Below are positions 1-13,215 of a stretch of DNA of 64,000 nt, piece by piece. Origin of the DNA: Plotosus lineatus (Eukaryota; Chordata; Actinopteri; Siluriformes; Plotosidae); NCBI GenBank assembly GCA_024760905.1, contig CM045746.1:12286966-12350965 (forward strand). Direction: 5' to 3'. How positions within the stretch are numbered: position 1 is the stretch's first letter; the number at the start of each line of letters is the position of its first letter. A model generated the notes under the pieces. It ran no database searches and was not told the origin of the DNA. It was given only the letters and a program-made list of their open reading frames with translations. Both the position numbers and the translations under genes were made by a program.

Positions 1-449
1 CCACAATTTGCAAAAAGAAAAAAATTGCTAAAATGGACAGTGTAATTCTGTATCCTAATAAAGCCAGGACTGACACATTGACTACCTTGGTGGAGGTCTG
101 CACTCTGAGTGCATTTCTAGTTAAGAATCGTAATAATAGTTCCAACAAGTTAATGGATCATGGTTCCTGCTGCAGCAGTGACCGAGCTCAGAGTCACAGG
201 GGACAAACAAAAAGAAGCAGGGCAGTGATCATCTCACTTGTGAAAGCAAAATGTTCTATAAACAATATAATACTCAGAGTTCCTGAATTATTGGTCAGCT
301 CAGATAACAATTAAAAATGATTGTGCTGATTTACCTCGAGCTCACATTTATTGAGGGGCGAATATTGTTGTGGAATAATAATCTGGTTTAATTCGGTCTG
401 CAACGTGAGCGAAAACAACGAATAAGTGCAATTTGTCTCACACACTCAC
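1..449. other. smc2 intron, no other feature seen
   Basis: AT-rich sequence left of the last visible smc2 exon. No coding exon with the expected YDWI/RHLFG sequence and no recognisable repeat. Confidence 0.5.
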
Positions 450-644
450 CCTGGCGGCGGCGTCTGAACTGTCCTTCTTGTGCTTGCTGATGTTGTGTTC
501 CAGCTCTTTGATTTTGAGTTGGGCGTCGTTGGTGTGCTCTCTTAAGCGGTTGGCTTCTTCGCTCTTCCCCTTGATATCTCGTTCCTGTGCCAGGATCACC
601 TCCTTCTGCTGGGTCAGCTGCTCCTGCGCTTGCCGAACTGCGTC
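450..644 (-). CDS. smc2: smc2 coding exon 19 (residues 866-930); last exon in window
   Basis: Sixty-five codons, [19 protein letters not shown] through [25 protein letters not shown] is the SMC2 coiled-coil signature before the C-terminal head. Donor gtgagt. The next exon should begin with the VSK-type continuation left of position 1. Confidence 0.94.
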
Positions 645-2125
645 CTATTCACACGTTGTTCCTTCATTCAGTACATACGCCAGAACACATTTCCTAACAT
701 CTTATAATTTTAATGAAATCTACTGATTGTAACGCGAACGCTGAAAAACAAACCACTTCAAGGAGCCTGGAGCATCACACCACCCTTTTGCTCATTTGTG
801 CTTGTTTTAATGTTTGTGAACCCTTTCAAAGTTTCTCAATTTCTGCATAAACATGACCCAAATCATCAAAAGTATGCGAATCTTTCAGATTGTCAGTTAT
901 TCTGAAGGTGCAAATACAGTCAGGTGTTTTCAATGAACTGGATGGACCAGGTGTGAGCGGGTGCCCTGATCCACTCCAAGACCAATGCAACCCATCGTCA
1001 GCAAGGTCACAAAGAAAACCCAAGGGAACTTTGAAGCCACTAAAAGGCATCTCTGGCATGGCTGATATTCTTGAGTCAACCTTCAGGAGAACACAAGCAG
1101 TGATGTGCAGGGCAGTCCGAACAGAACCCTGCCACGCCCGCCTGCAGTAAGCTGAAGGTCTTACTTTTTTTATTCAAAAATGGAAGGTTATTATGTGAAG
1201 AGAAAGGAAAACACTACATTCCAGCATAAGAACTTTATCCCATCTGTGACATGTGAAGGGGCAGCATCATCATTTGGGCCTGTTTTGCTGCATCACAGCC
1301 AGGAAAACTTGCCATCACTGATGGATGAATGAATTCCGAATTTTACCACCAAATTTTAAAGGAAAATATCAAGATACTTGACTAGTCTGTCAACTCAAAC
1401 ACAAGAGAATGACCCTATGCACTCAAAACATCATAACTAGAAACAGTCCATAAATTAACCCCCCCCCCAAAAAAAAGGAGAGGCAAAAAAAAAATAAAAA
1501 AAAATTAATATTTGCTCAGTCAACATCTTGTGGGGCTGGTGGTGGTGTAGTGGTTAGGGTGCTGGGCTCATGATCAGGAGGTTGTGTGTTAAAATCCCAG
1601 TTAGACCCCCACTGTGCTTAGACCCCTGGGCAAGGTCTTAACCACAAGTGTGCCTCTGTTCACCCAGCAGTATAAATGGGTACCAGTAAAAATATACTGG
1701 GAAGGAAACCTGCGATGGACTAGCGTCCCATCCAGGAGGAGTTGTACTCCTGGTCGCTTCACGCTACGGAAACCGGGGATAAGCACCGGCCTGATGAGCC
1801 ACTCGGCTCGGGCGGAAAATTCCCACATTACCTTACCTACCGTATCAGCCAAAATCTAGGCCTCAATCCAAGATTTTGTGGAAGGACCTGAACCGAGCAG
1901 CTTATTTGAGGAAACCTATCAGCATCCCAGAATTTTTAAGCACCATTGTAAATCCAGCATAAATGATCTGCATGCTCACACCTTATTGGCTGCAGCCTCA
2001 GTAGTCATTGCACTGATCTGTTCCTGTAAGGACTTCATTGCCTCATCAACAGCCTGAATCTGCTGTTCATAGCCAGCCTGCTCCTGCTTCAGCTCCTCAA
2101 GCTCCAAAGCCACCGCATCAGCCTC

Positions 2126-2167
<42 letters not shown>

Positions 2168-2642
2168 AGATCAGTGTTTTTAGATTAATATGCATTTTAA
2201 ACCCTGACATATTTTACCTGAAGGACTGTGATGCTTTATTTACGACCACAGTACCTGCTGCCTCTCCTTAAGTCTCTTGTTGAAGGCGTCTGCTTTGCCT
2301 TTGGCCTGGTTGAGTTTCTGTTGAGCAGCTTTCAGCTCTTTCTCTCTTTCTGCCTCTGCATTCTTCATCTTGTTCTCCAAGACTTTGTACTTTTCCTCTG
2401 CTTTCTTCTGCACCTCTTTTGTCTTCTTCAGCGTCGCCTCACTTTCCTCTAAAGCAGGAAGTGAAACAGACATTCAAGAAACTTCCTTCAAAATAATATA
2501 AAAAAATTGATAAACTGAAATGATTTGGCACGGCATGTCACGTTTCATCACATCCACTGGATTATTAATGTGCATTGTACTATTACAATGATGATCAATC
2601 AGATGTGCTGGACACCACAACATGCAGCTTTCGTATATCGGT

Positions 2643-2684
<42 letters not shown>

Positions 2685-5600
2685 CGCTCTACTCCTTTCT
2701 TTACTTACCAATAGTTTGATGAAGGTTCTGAAGCTCTTCCTGCTGTTTATGGAAAGAGCTTTGTTGGAGTTTGGTTTCCAGGATCTGAGCTTCTTCAGTT
2801 TTAAGATCTAGCTGCTGCTTCAGCTGGCGATACCTAACAGAGACAAATTCAAACAGCTTATTTCCTACCAAAAAAAAAAAGCAAACAATGTAGCTGAAAA
2901 TAAGACATGTTACTTGTCTATGAAAAACATTCGCTTAATTTGAATTTGACGGGGAGGGCAGTGGTGGCCTGGTGGTAAAAGGAGCTGGATCACTGAGCCT
3001 AAGGTTTGGGTTTCAAGCCCCACTCTTAACGGGTTGTCAATGTCCCCCCCAGTGGCGCTAACTGGGTCATCAAAGGCCGGCCATGTCTCTCACTGTCTAT
3101 GGTGTGAGGTTCGTATAAAAGAACCAATGCTGACTTTCATCAAGAGTAGCTGCATAGCTGTCAGCGTGTTTCCGCCCTGCGGTGGCCTGGCGAGCTGTCC
3201 AGGGTGTACAGTAGGCCCTCGACATTCGCGGGGGTTCGGTTCCGAGCCCTCCCGTGAATCGAGATAATCCGCGAGTTCTGTACCCGGAAGTAAAACCCCA
3301 TGTATCACGTCACATGCACGAATGAGCAACCGGAAGTAAAATACTATGCATCTATTACATGCGCTAAAATATGCTTCTGAAACACATTCTATAGACAGTT
3401 TTACTCATTAATACAGTATTAATGTAGTAAAATATAGTAATGATTAAGAAAAACTTTTCAATTTTTACTCTTATTTTTATTGATGATAAAAATATAAACA
3501 TTATACATCATATACTGTTGTAAAGCACTCGTTTTGAAATCTTTTCAATTATTATTCCAGTACAGTACCCAAGTTAATTCTGAGAATGTTTATGTGTGAG
3601 ATTTTATGTTCTGTAGCATGTTTAACAAATGATACCAAAAGGATAAACTTTATTACACTTCATGTCCTTTTGCATTGAACTTGGAGTGACGTCTCCAAGA
3701 TGGCGCTGCCTAGAGGGCAAGGTCGCGGAGTTCTCAGAGTCAAATTGTTTCTTTGTTCATTTTAATTTGTTTGTTCATGTTTTGTACTATGCTCGTCTTT
3801 GATTGGTCGACCCTACTACAGCTATGAGCAGCTTCCGCTTCGGGCAACTAAGCATGCAACAACTTCTATCTTGAGCTTATATGCTATGGGAGCTCAATGC
3901 TAGCGGTTAGCTAGTGGTTACCGGCTAAGCCCAGGCGGAGATCTCAGAGGCTTGGTTAGCACTTCCGGCCATACTACTTGAAAATGTTCAGTCCCTGCGA
4001 AACAAGATGGACGAGCTTCATGCTCAGATTGCAGCGCAGAGGGATCTACAGGACTGTGTTTCTGTGAAACATGGCTCGAGGAGAGTACACCCGATGAGGC
4101 GATTGCTCCAGCCGGCTACACGGCCTTCATCCCCTACAATCCCAAGGGCCGGAGTCGTCGTTCGGCCCCTTTCCGCCTGGGCTTCTTGTCCACTGGGGTG
4201 CGGCTCGCATTGAGCTGCCTACCATAGCATATTAGCTCTGCTAGCCGCATTCCGGCTAACAAGCCCAGTTGAGCTTGCTTAGTTATACACGCCCAAAGAT
4301 GCTCTGATCTTATAGCTGTAGTACAGTCGACCGGTCGTAGACGAGCATAGAGCAAAACATGAACAAACAAATAAAACAAATTAAAACGAACAAAGAAACA
4401 ATTTGATTCTGAGAACTCCGTGACGTCGCCCTCTGGGCAGCGCCATCTTGGAGACGTCACTCCAAGTTCAATGTAAAAGGACATGAAGAGTACTGTAATA
4501 AAGTTAATCCTTTTGGTATCGTTTGTTAAAGAATAATTGAAAAAAATTTTCATACAACAGTTCAGAGAAAACTGTCGTTTCTCAAGAGAAAGTCTTATTT
4601 CTTCAGAAGAGACATCCAGCATTTTCTATCGCTTAGCCAGAGAAGACGCATAGCGTTTGAGTGGCATCATAGAGCTTAACCTGTAATTAAAACATACAAA
4701 AAAGAGGCTCATTGACAATTTGTGCGCGAATGAGGAAAAAGGGGCGGGACACCAGCTCAACCAATCAAGGAGAAAGGAGGGCAGCCATTGGCTGAATTTG
4801 AATCATGTGCGGGTTGCTCGGCAGTCAGCGAATACTCAAACCGTGGGTGCAAAACCATGAATAGTCAAGGGCTTACTGTACGCTGCCCTCGCCCAGAGTC
4901 GGCCGAGATTGGTGTCAGCCTCCCTGCGACCCTAATTAGAAGCAAGCGGTTCAGAAAATGAAAGAATGAATACATTTGGTGGCAGCAACACATCTCAAAA
5001 AGCTGGGATTGGCCAAAAACAGGGATCCCAGTGAGGTTTAGAAAAAAATAGAGGAAACGAGTTCAGAAATAGAGGAAATGAAATATTTCAGCTAGGGGTC
5101 AAAGGGGCCGCAGGGAACCTGAAACTGAAAAAAATAGAGGAATTCCGCTAAATAGGCGAGTAAAATAGAGGAATTCCTCTAAATAGAGGAGATCTGGGAT
5201 CCCTACAAGAAAAGTCTGGAAAAGTGAGTGATATTAAAAAGAAACAGCTAAATAAACATTTAGCACATAGAAACTAATTTGCTTAAATGGCAACAGGTCA
5301 GCAATGACTGGATATCAAAAGAGCATCTGAGGAGTTCACCAGTCTTCTAAAAAGAATATTTAAGTTTCAGAATAAGGTTCCTTGACATAAAATTGCGAGG
5401 ACTGAATGTACTGCACATATATTTACATCTTATGCATTATTTTTGAATGTTTAATTGCTATTATAAGCATTTATAGAGTTGAATATGTATTTATTGATAT
5501 TATATACACATATGCATGTCAGTTGGGGGGGTTGATCCTACATCGCGGAATTCTGCGGTCGCGGGGATCTCGATCCCAATTAACCACTGAAAGTGAGGGA

Positions 5601-7664
5601 TCCCTGTATACTACTGTATATGATTTTTTTTTTTTTTTTAAACCACAAGTCAGTAAAAGAATATTTTTCAATATTTTTCCTTTTTCTAACTCCATAGAAA
5701 ATGTACTAATCTGGACACAATATCTAATTCATATTTAAAGCAATTTATAACAAAAACCAAGGTACTCCAGTTTATACCACCCTGAAAAAGAACCGGGATC
5801 AGTGGATTTTTAATGCTTACTTTTCTGCAGTGCCCTTAAGGCCAACAAGTTCCTTTTCCACGATAGTAAGCTCCGACTCTTTGGCCCTTACGCGGTCTTG
5901 TACATCTTTTACCTCGGCCAGCTTGGAAAGCACGGAGGCAGTCTGAGCCCGAGCGCCTGTACACAAAATACAGCATTTCATACACCCCTGGTTTAGATCA
6001 TTACTGACAAAATATATCAAATTTATGCTCGGCCAGCACAGTATGTCTCTTGGTACTCGCCTCCGGTCAACGTTCCCTGGGGATCAAACACGTCTCCTCC
6101 GAGCGTGACAGTTTTGGTGCTGACGCCTTTATTAAAAGCAACTTTCTTGGCATTGTCCAAAGTATCACACACCAGTGTCGTTCCAAAAACATATTCCATG
6201 GCCTTCCGCAACTCAGACTCATAACCCACCAATGACAGAGCCGGGTGAACGTTATTCTCTCCCACCTGACACATTAAACAAAGTGTAAAGGCTGCTGTCA
6301 AAAAAACCCCAACAACAATATTTAAATTATTCAATAATTAACCCAGCAGAAATAGTAATTACAAGGTTTTTAGCGGTGCGGACCACTCCGTCATTCAGAG
6401 TTCGTGAAGCAATCTTGTTCAGGGGGATGATAGTGTATCTGCGTTTAAGTTCACCCCTTTGCAGAAGTTTCTTTCCTGTTACCTAAAAATAATAGAAAAA
6501 TAACTTTCTATATCACCATATTGAAAAATGGCCAGGGAAAGCAATGTCACTTATATAATAAATATTTATTTTCTTTAATAAGTAGATAAATAAAGTTTCA
6601 ACTATAAGCTGGTACTACAAAGAGATCAGCACAGCCGATTCTGTGATAAAATAAAGAAATAAACTATAAATGCAACATGGGTGTGATCACAAAACTGGTA
6701 CATTGTCCAACTATCCAACTTCAAACTTGAATAAATATTTCCATGTCCAAATTTATTTGTGAATCAATGCATCAAAATATTTAGTGCATGCCTGGGAGGT
6801 AGTCCATAATAAGGTTAATTATTACATATTATGTTTTATTCTTTTGTATGTTTCATAAATACACCTCATTTTCAAATTTATATACAGTATAACTGTATTG
6901 ACGGCTGGCAGTGGTGGTCTGGTGGTAACGTGCTGGATCACTGTCCCAAGATTGGGGGGTTCAAGCCTCACTCTCAACAGCGCTCAGTTGTCACTGTCCC
7001 CCAGTGCAGCTAACTGGGTTATCACAGGCCGGCCATGTCTCTCACTTTCTATGGTGTGAGGCATGTAAAAAAACCATTGCTGACTTTCGCCAAAAGTAGG
7101 CTAGACAGCAGTCAGCGTGTTTCTGTCCGGGATATACTTTGCCCTCACCAGCCAGAGTCAGCCGAGTCTCCCTGCAACCCTAATTAGGATTAAGCGGTTC
7201 AACAAACGAATGAATTAACGTATTGACGGAAGTAGACATTCATCTGAACGCATTAATAATATTTCCCATCAGAAACAGTTAACTCTTCAAACAAATCGGT
7301 AATTGACCATACCTTTGGAATTAATTGTGTTCGATCACCGAGGTTCCACTGTACAGTATTAACATACCATAGGTGTCTTCGATAGCTAGTTAATACAGTA
7401 AAAAACTAATGTGCCCTTATAATTTTTAAGGCGCAGAGGTCCGTGTGTTTAATGGGAGATTTTCAGCTTTCATGCACAATATGGCGCTTCGTCTTCCTAA
7501 CCCATGCGTCCCATAGACCAGAGGTCCCCAACCTTTTTATCACCATGGACCGGTCAACACTTGGCAAATTGACCGTGGACTGGGAGGGAGGTGGTCATAG
7601 ATTGTTTGTATTGTAAATATAACAAATATATAAAATATTGTTATTGTTATCATCATCATTGTCG

Positions 7665-7695
<31 letters not shown>

Positions 7696-10600
7696 GCACT
7701 CAATGAATGTTATTTTTCAACAGCTGAAGTAAAGTTGGTTGAGAAGTCGAGCTTGAACTTTTCTTAAAAAAAAAAAAACAGGTGATGGTGCACCAGCTGG
7801 GAGAATGAAGTCCCAGTCTCACCCAAAATCCCCCTTTGAAACATGTCCAGCAAGCCTCTGTTCATATGCAGTCCCCTTGTGGGTTACATTTTAGCCTCAA
7901 ATAACTGATATATAACCGAGAAAATCCGGTCATTTCTCAAAATAAAAGACTTTTTCAAAATTAAAGATCGTTCAGACTCAGATAATAAATAAAACGGAAA
8001 TAATGAATAATTTCTTCTGTGGACCGGTACCAATTGAGCCACAGACAGGTGGTTCGGGACCACTGCCGTATACATTCCCATCTTGTTCACAAAATTAGTG
8101 AGACACATACAGAACACGGGGTAATCCTGTGCCATTTCCTTCCAATGTTATCACATTAAGAGCCTTGATAAGCCAAATATAGAAGGTAACCTTGAAATAA
8201 GGTCAAGCTGACCCAAATACAGTCCCACCCTATCCTGAGGGAGACCCGTACATCAAATTTGGTGATGTTACCACTTCAATCAAAAGTTATCACACTAACA
8301 AGCCTGGATAAGCCGAATATATAGAAAAAGTGATATTATGACCCTGAAAAAAGGTGACTAATATATAATTCAACCAAATTTGGTTATCCCATGTCATTTA
8401 TTTTCAAAATTATTGCTCTAACTTACATAAGATGGACAGACAAGAGCAGTGGTGGCCCAGTGGAAAGGTGGCCCAGGGTTGGGGGTCCAAGCCCCACTTC
8501 AAACACTTGTCACTGCCCCCCCCACACACACACACACACATATATACAGTGCAGCTAACTGGGTTATCAAAGGCCGGCCATGTCTCTCACTGTCCTATGG
8601 TATGAGGTTCATGTAAAAGAACCATTGCTGACTTTCGTCAAGATTAGCTGCATAGACGTCAGCGTGTTTCTGCCCAGCGATGGCCTGGCGAGCTGTCCAG
8701 GGTGTACTCTGGACGAGAGTAGACTCAGTTGAGATGGGTGCCAGCCTCCCCACGACCATAATTAGGATTAAGCGGTTCAGATGCACAGAACCCATTGTCA
8801 TAAATATATCAACAAGCCAAAAGGATCGGGATGCACCTAGCCTCGCTTACTGTACCTCAGTGTCCACCACTACGTTGTAGAGTCGGCCGCCTGCCACCAC
8901 CTCCAGAGCCGTAGCGTTACACACGTTGGTCACGGTGAAGAGATTTGCCACCAAACCCTTGACTTTGCTGTGATCCCAGTTACTCTCAGGGTCTCTGTAA
9001 AACCAGCAAAGTGTAAATTAAAATCCAAAACGGCTCAATTTCAATCATCCTCCATCATCAGATTCAGAGATACACAAGATGTCTACCTCAAAGAAACTCA
9101 ATACATCGATATTCTAGTGCATTACTTCTCATTACATTTCATGAGCTACAGTAGGAACGGTGCCAACTTTACTTTCTTCATCTTTTTAAGATCATTGAGC
9201 ATGAAAAATCCTGAAATTATTTATTAAAATTGCAAAACTACAGTTATGCTATCACTTTTTTCTTACGTGTATTCAAAGCGCAGGTTAGGAAACTGCCCCA
9301 TAAAGGCCTCGTATTTTTCCCGTAGTTGGCCGACTTCACGAGAAAGCTGCCTTTTCTGTTCAATCAAACGTTCCTCTCGTCCATCTGAGACACAACCATG
9401 CAAGCATTAGTATTCTACAAGCAGCAGGTGTTGATTGGTTCACATTGATTAAACAAGTATTTTTATGTTTACAACCTTCATAGTTAAGTTTCTCAAGTTC
9501 AGCCTGCAATTTGTTTTTGCATTTTGAAACGGCTTCAAAGGTGTCCTGGTCTTTTTTATACCCACTGTCCATCTTCTTCACATGAGCCTGCTTGCTTTTC
9601 AGCTCTTGTTGAGCATGTTTTAGCTTCATTTGAGCCTGAGAGACAAAAAGAAAAGAAAAAAAAAAAAAAAATTATATAGCAAACCCTTCCCCAGTACATT
9701 ATTTTGCGAGTTTTGGTGAAACGGTCACCTGCTTGGCCTCCGTATCCGCTTTGCTCATATCATTTTTACAGGTCATCATCTGACCCGCCAGGGTGGCTGC
9801 CTCACCGTCCTCATTGGCTGAGAGGCCGGCAGATACAGCCTTAAAGTGCTGCTGAGCCGCCTCCAGTTCCTCAGCATCCTTCTGCCCTTCCTCCTGCACA
9901 GCTCTCAGTCGCTCCATAGCCTTCACCACCTCACCTTCCTTTGATGACAACACCTTTTTGTCCTTGTGCACAGAAAAAAAAGTTGGTTCAAGAAAAAAAG
10001 GTTTTAAGAGTAGGCTGCATAGCTGTCAGTGTGTTTCTGCCCTGGCGAGCTGGCCAGGGTGTACTCTGCACTCGTCCAGAGATGGCTGAGATGGGCACCA
10101 GCCTCCACGCGACCCTAATTAGGATTAAACGATTCAAAAAATGAATGAATGAAGAAAAAAAAAAAAAAATCACAATTCCTATAAATACAATTTGTAAAGA
10201 TGCAGCTTATTTTTGCACTTCCTGCTTCTAACCCACTGATTAATCACACTGTGTCGATGTCCTTGTGTGACAATTACAATTATAGCGGCAAGACAGTTTG
10301 GATGAGTCTCGATGAGTTTGCCACATCTTGTCACTGGGATTTTTGCCCAGTCCTCAAGAAAAAACTGCTCTAAGCACCTTCATGTTCAATTTTTTTCAGC
10401 TTGTGAATACCAATCCTCAAGTCTGATAACAGATTTCTCATTTGGATTGAGGTGTGAGCCTTGACTCGGCCTTTCCAACAACCACATTGAAACGTTTCTA
10501 CTTAAATCACAATGTCCCATTGGAATGTTCACCTCCACCCAAGTTTGAAATCACAGGCAAAATGAAACAGGTTTTGCTCAAGAATATTCCTGCATTGAGC

Positions 10601-13171
10601 ACCATCCATTTTCCCTTCAACTCTGATCAGTTTCCCAGTCCTTGCTGCTGGAAAACATCCCCGACAGCACAATGCTTCCACCACCATGTTTCACTGTTGT
10701 CTTTGCACCAGACATAACTTTTTCCTTGGTGGCCAAAAAGTTTACTTTTAGTTTCATCTGACCAGAGCACCTTCCTCCATGCATTTAGGGAGCTGCCCAC
10801 ATGCCTTTTGGTGAATCCAAAACAAGCCTTATTTTTAACACTAATGGCTTTTTTTTAGGTCACTCTTCCATAAAGCTCAGCTCTATGGTCTGTTGGGTTT
10901 ATTGTGGTCCCATGCACACATACACCAGTCTCTACTGAGGAACTCTGCAGCTCCTTCAGAGTAATCTCTAATCTCTGTGCTTCCACTCTGATTATTGCCT
11001 TTCTGTCTGTGATTTTTGGTGGGTGGCCCTCCCTTGGCAGGTTGGTTGTGGTACCATGTTCTTTCCATTTGAAGATGATGGGTTTGATGGTGCTCCACAA
11101 TAACACAAATACAGTGATACCTCAGCTCACGAACATAATTGGTTCCCAGAAAGTGTGTGTAAGGCGAAAAGTTCGTCTTCCGGACATTTATTTCCCATTA
11201 GAAACCATTAAAATGAGAATAATCCGTTCCCAGGTCCCCATAAAACATAATTTTCTACTAAATAAGCCTTAAAACTACACAAAAATATACCTTATTTTAT
11301 GTATAATAAATGTGATATTGTATTGTAATTAAAGAAATAAACTGTACTGTATATAAAGTGGTTTTATTTACCTTTGTGATGGTAGTTGATGGCTTGATGG
11401 AATGGAGTGGGAGGAGGAGGGAGGGAGGGACTTACTGTTTGGAAGGAGAGTTTGGAAACGCCTACTGTTTGGAAACACCCTTAGCCACACACGCACCCTT
11501 AATAGCTTCCTTGTTCTTAAGGATGGGAGCAATGGTAGACTTAGCGTACTGGTACTGGGACGCTGAGTCACACAAACGCACACCTCGTTCGTGTTTTTCA
11601 ATGATCTCCGCCTGTGGTGGGGTCTTTTTCGGTTCCATAATAGCAAAAGTACACTCAATATGGTCCAAAATGTCTATCAAACACAAACCACTTCCGCACT
11701 CAAAGAAAGGGGGTGACAAACTGTGACGCCGTGAGCGTGCGTCAGCTTCTCGTGGCCGCCACCGTGGCGCTGTTTGACCGCGTGGTTTGGTTCGTCCGCC
11801 GAAAACTAGTTCGTCAGCAGAGACTATATGCCCGCAAATTTAATGTTTTTGAGGCGAAAAGTTCGTGAGCTTAAGCGTTCGTCAGCGGAGGTTTTACTGT
11901 ACCAGTAAAACGTTTTTATTGTTCTGTTATTATTCATGTTTTCCACCTCGATGGTAATAAGCATTTACTGTTCCACTCCGCTGGTAACATTTTAATAAGT
12001 GCCCACCCACTCCAATTTTTTAAGCGCCCCGGGCGCTTATCACGTTGGATATGGTATATTACTCCTGTAATTCACCAGTAAAACAAATTAAATCATAGGT
12101 TGTGTTTATTATCTAAATGTGAAAGAGAATGCCATTCAACCTGGAGAAGTGGGAAAAACCTGGTTCCCGGTCTATAGTTCAATACAGATCACGCAGTCCC
12201 GAAGGTTACCAGTCACACAAAAGCTTTACATCAATTTAGTCTCTTGCCACGATCCACCAGTTCCATTTCACTTTCCGACTAACAGAGAACACATCTGTAT
12301 TGCATGTCTCGATTGGCGACACCCATTGGTAGCATATGATCAACCGCCCCCTAATTTTTTTTTTAAACATCAAATTTATACAATTCACAGGAATGATCAA
12401 GAGCCAATTAGAATTCGTGGAAATCTGTGAATTCAGACAATTCTCTTATATGAAAATAGGTAAAAAGCCAAGGAGGATGAATACTTTTGCAAGGCTCGGT
12501 ACATGGTCACTGTTTGGAAACATTGCTTTCTAAACTTTATTCAAACATCAATGTTTCATTTAAGTATAAATTAAAGTTGTTAGAATTGTTCTATGGTTTA
12601 TTACATAAATGTCAAACTCGGGCCTGCTTCCTCCTTTTATGTGGCCCAGAAGAGCCATGAAACCTAATTCATCATCCTTGCTTCTGATGTTGAAACAGAG
12701 GTTGATTTGGTGTCAGAGAAAAGCAGCGCTTCTAATATTTGGAAGTATTTTTACACCGTTGCTTGAATGATTCCTGCAATTTTCCCTAGCAACCCTGCAC
12801 CCTATACTAATGAAACACCTAGCAGCCTACTGGATGATGCATTAAATCATTGCAGTCTGCCAATTAGAAGTGACTGATGGTTGTGTATACCTAATAGAAG
12901 CGACTGACAAGTTGTGTATACCTCATACACAGCTAGAACCACGAAATCTGTTCAATTAATCCCAAATAGGCTCAAAAATATAAACATACACAGTTAAAAT
13001 CCACGATCTGTTACCTCCTCCATGGCTTTCACAAGTTCTTTTCTCTTTTTAGTTTCATCCTTAAGGTTTTGCTTCTTCAGGTCAAGAGCACTCTGAGCTT
13101 TCATGTCCATTCGCTGCGCCTCAGCAAGAGTATCCTCCAGAGCCTTGAGAACACCCGACACCTCCTATATT

Positions 13172-13215
<44 letters not shown>

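Larger units (their letters stand above)
2955..4965 (+). mobile_element. SINE family A copy split by a Tigger-like element
   Basis: Head at 2957-3030 (gtggcctggtggtaaaa, gggtttcaagcccc), body to 3208, then interruption. The tail resumes at 4879 (cgctgccctcgcccagag...) and ends at the gaatga repeats near 4965. The break falls at a TA, which is duplicated. Confidence 0.8.

Noticed and set aside
4134..4622. 162-codon minus-strand frame
   Set aside because: Runs across the inverted-repeat arms of a nested mobile element; no domain recognised.
11358..11726. 122-codon + strand frame in the Tigger element
   Set aside because: The minus-strand frame in the same place carries the recognisable HTH; this one is its shadow.
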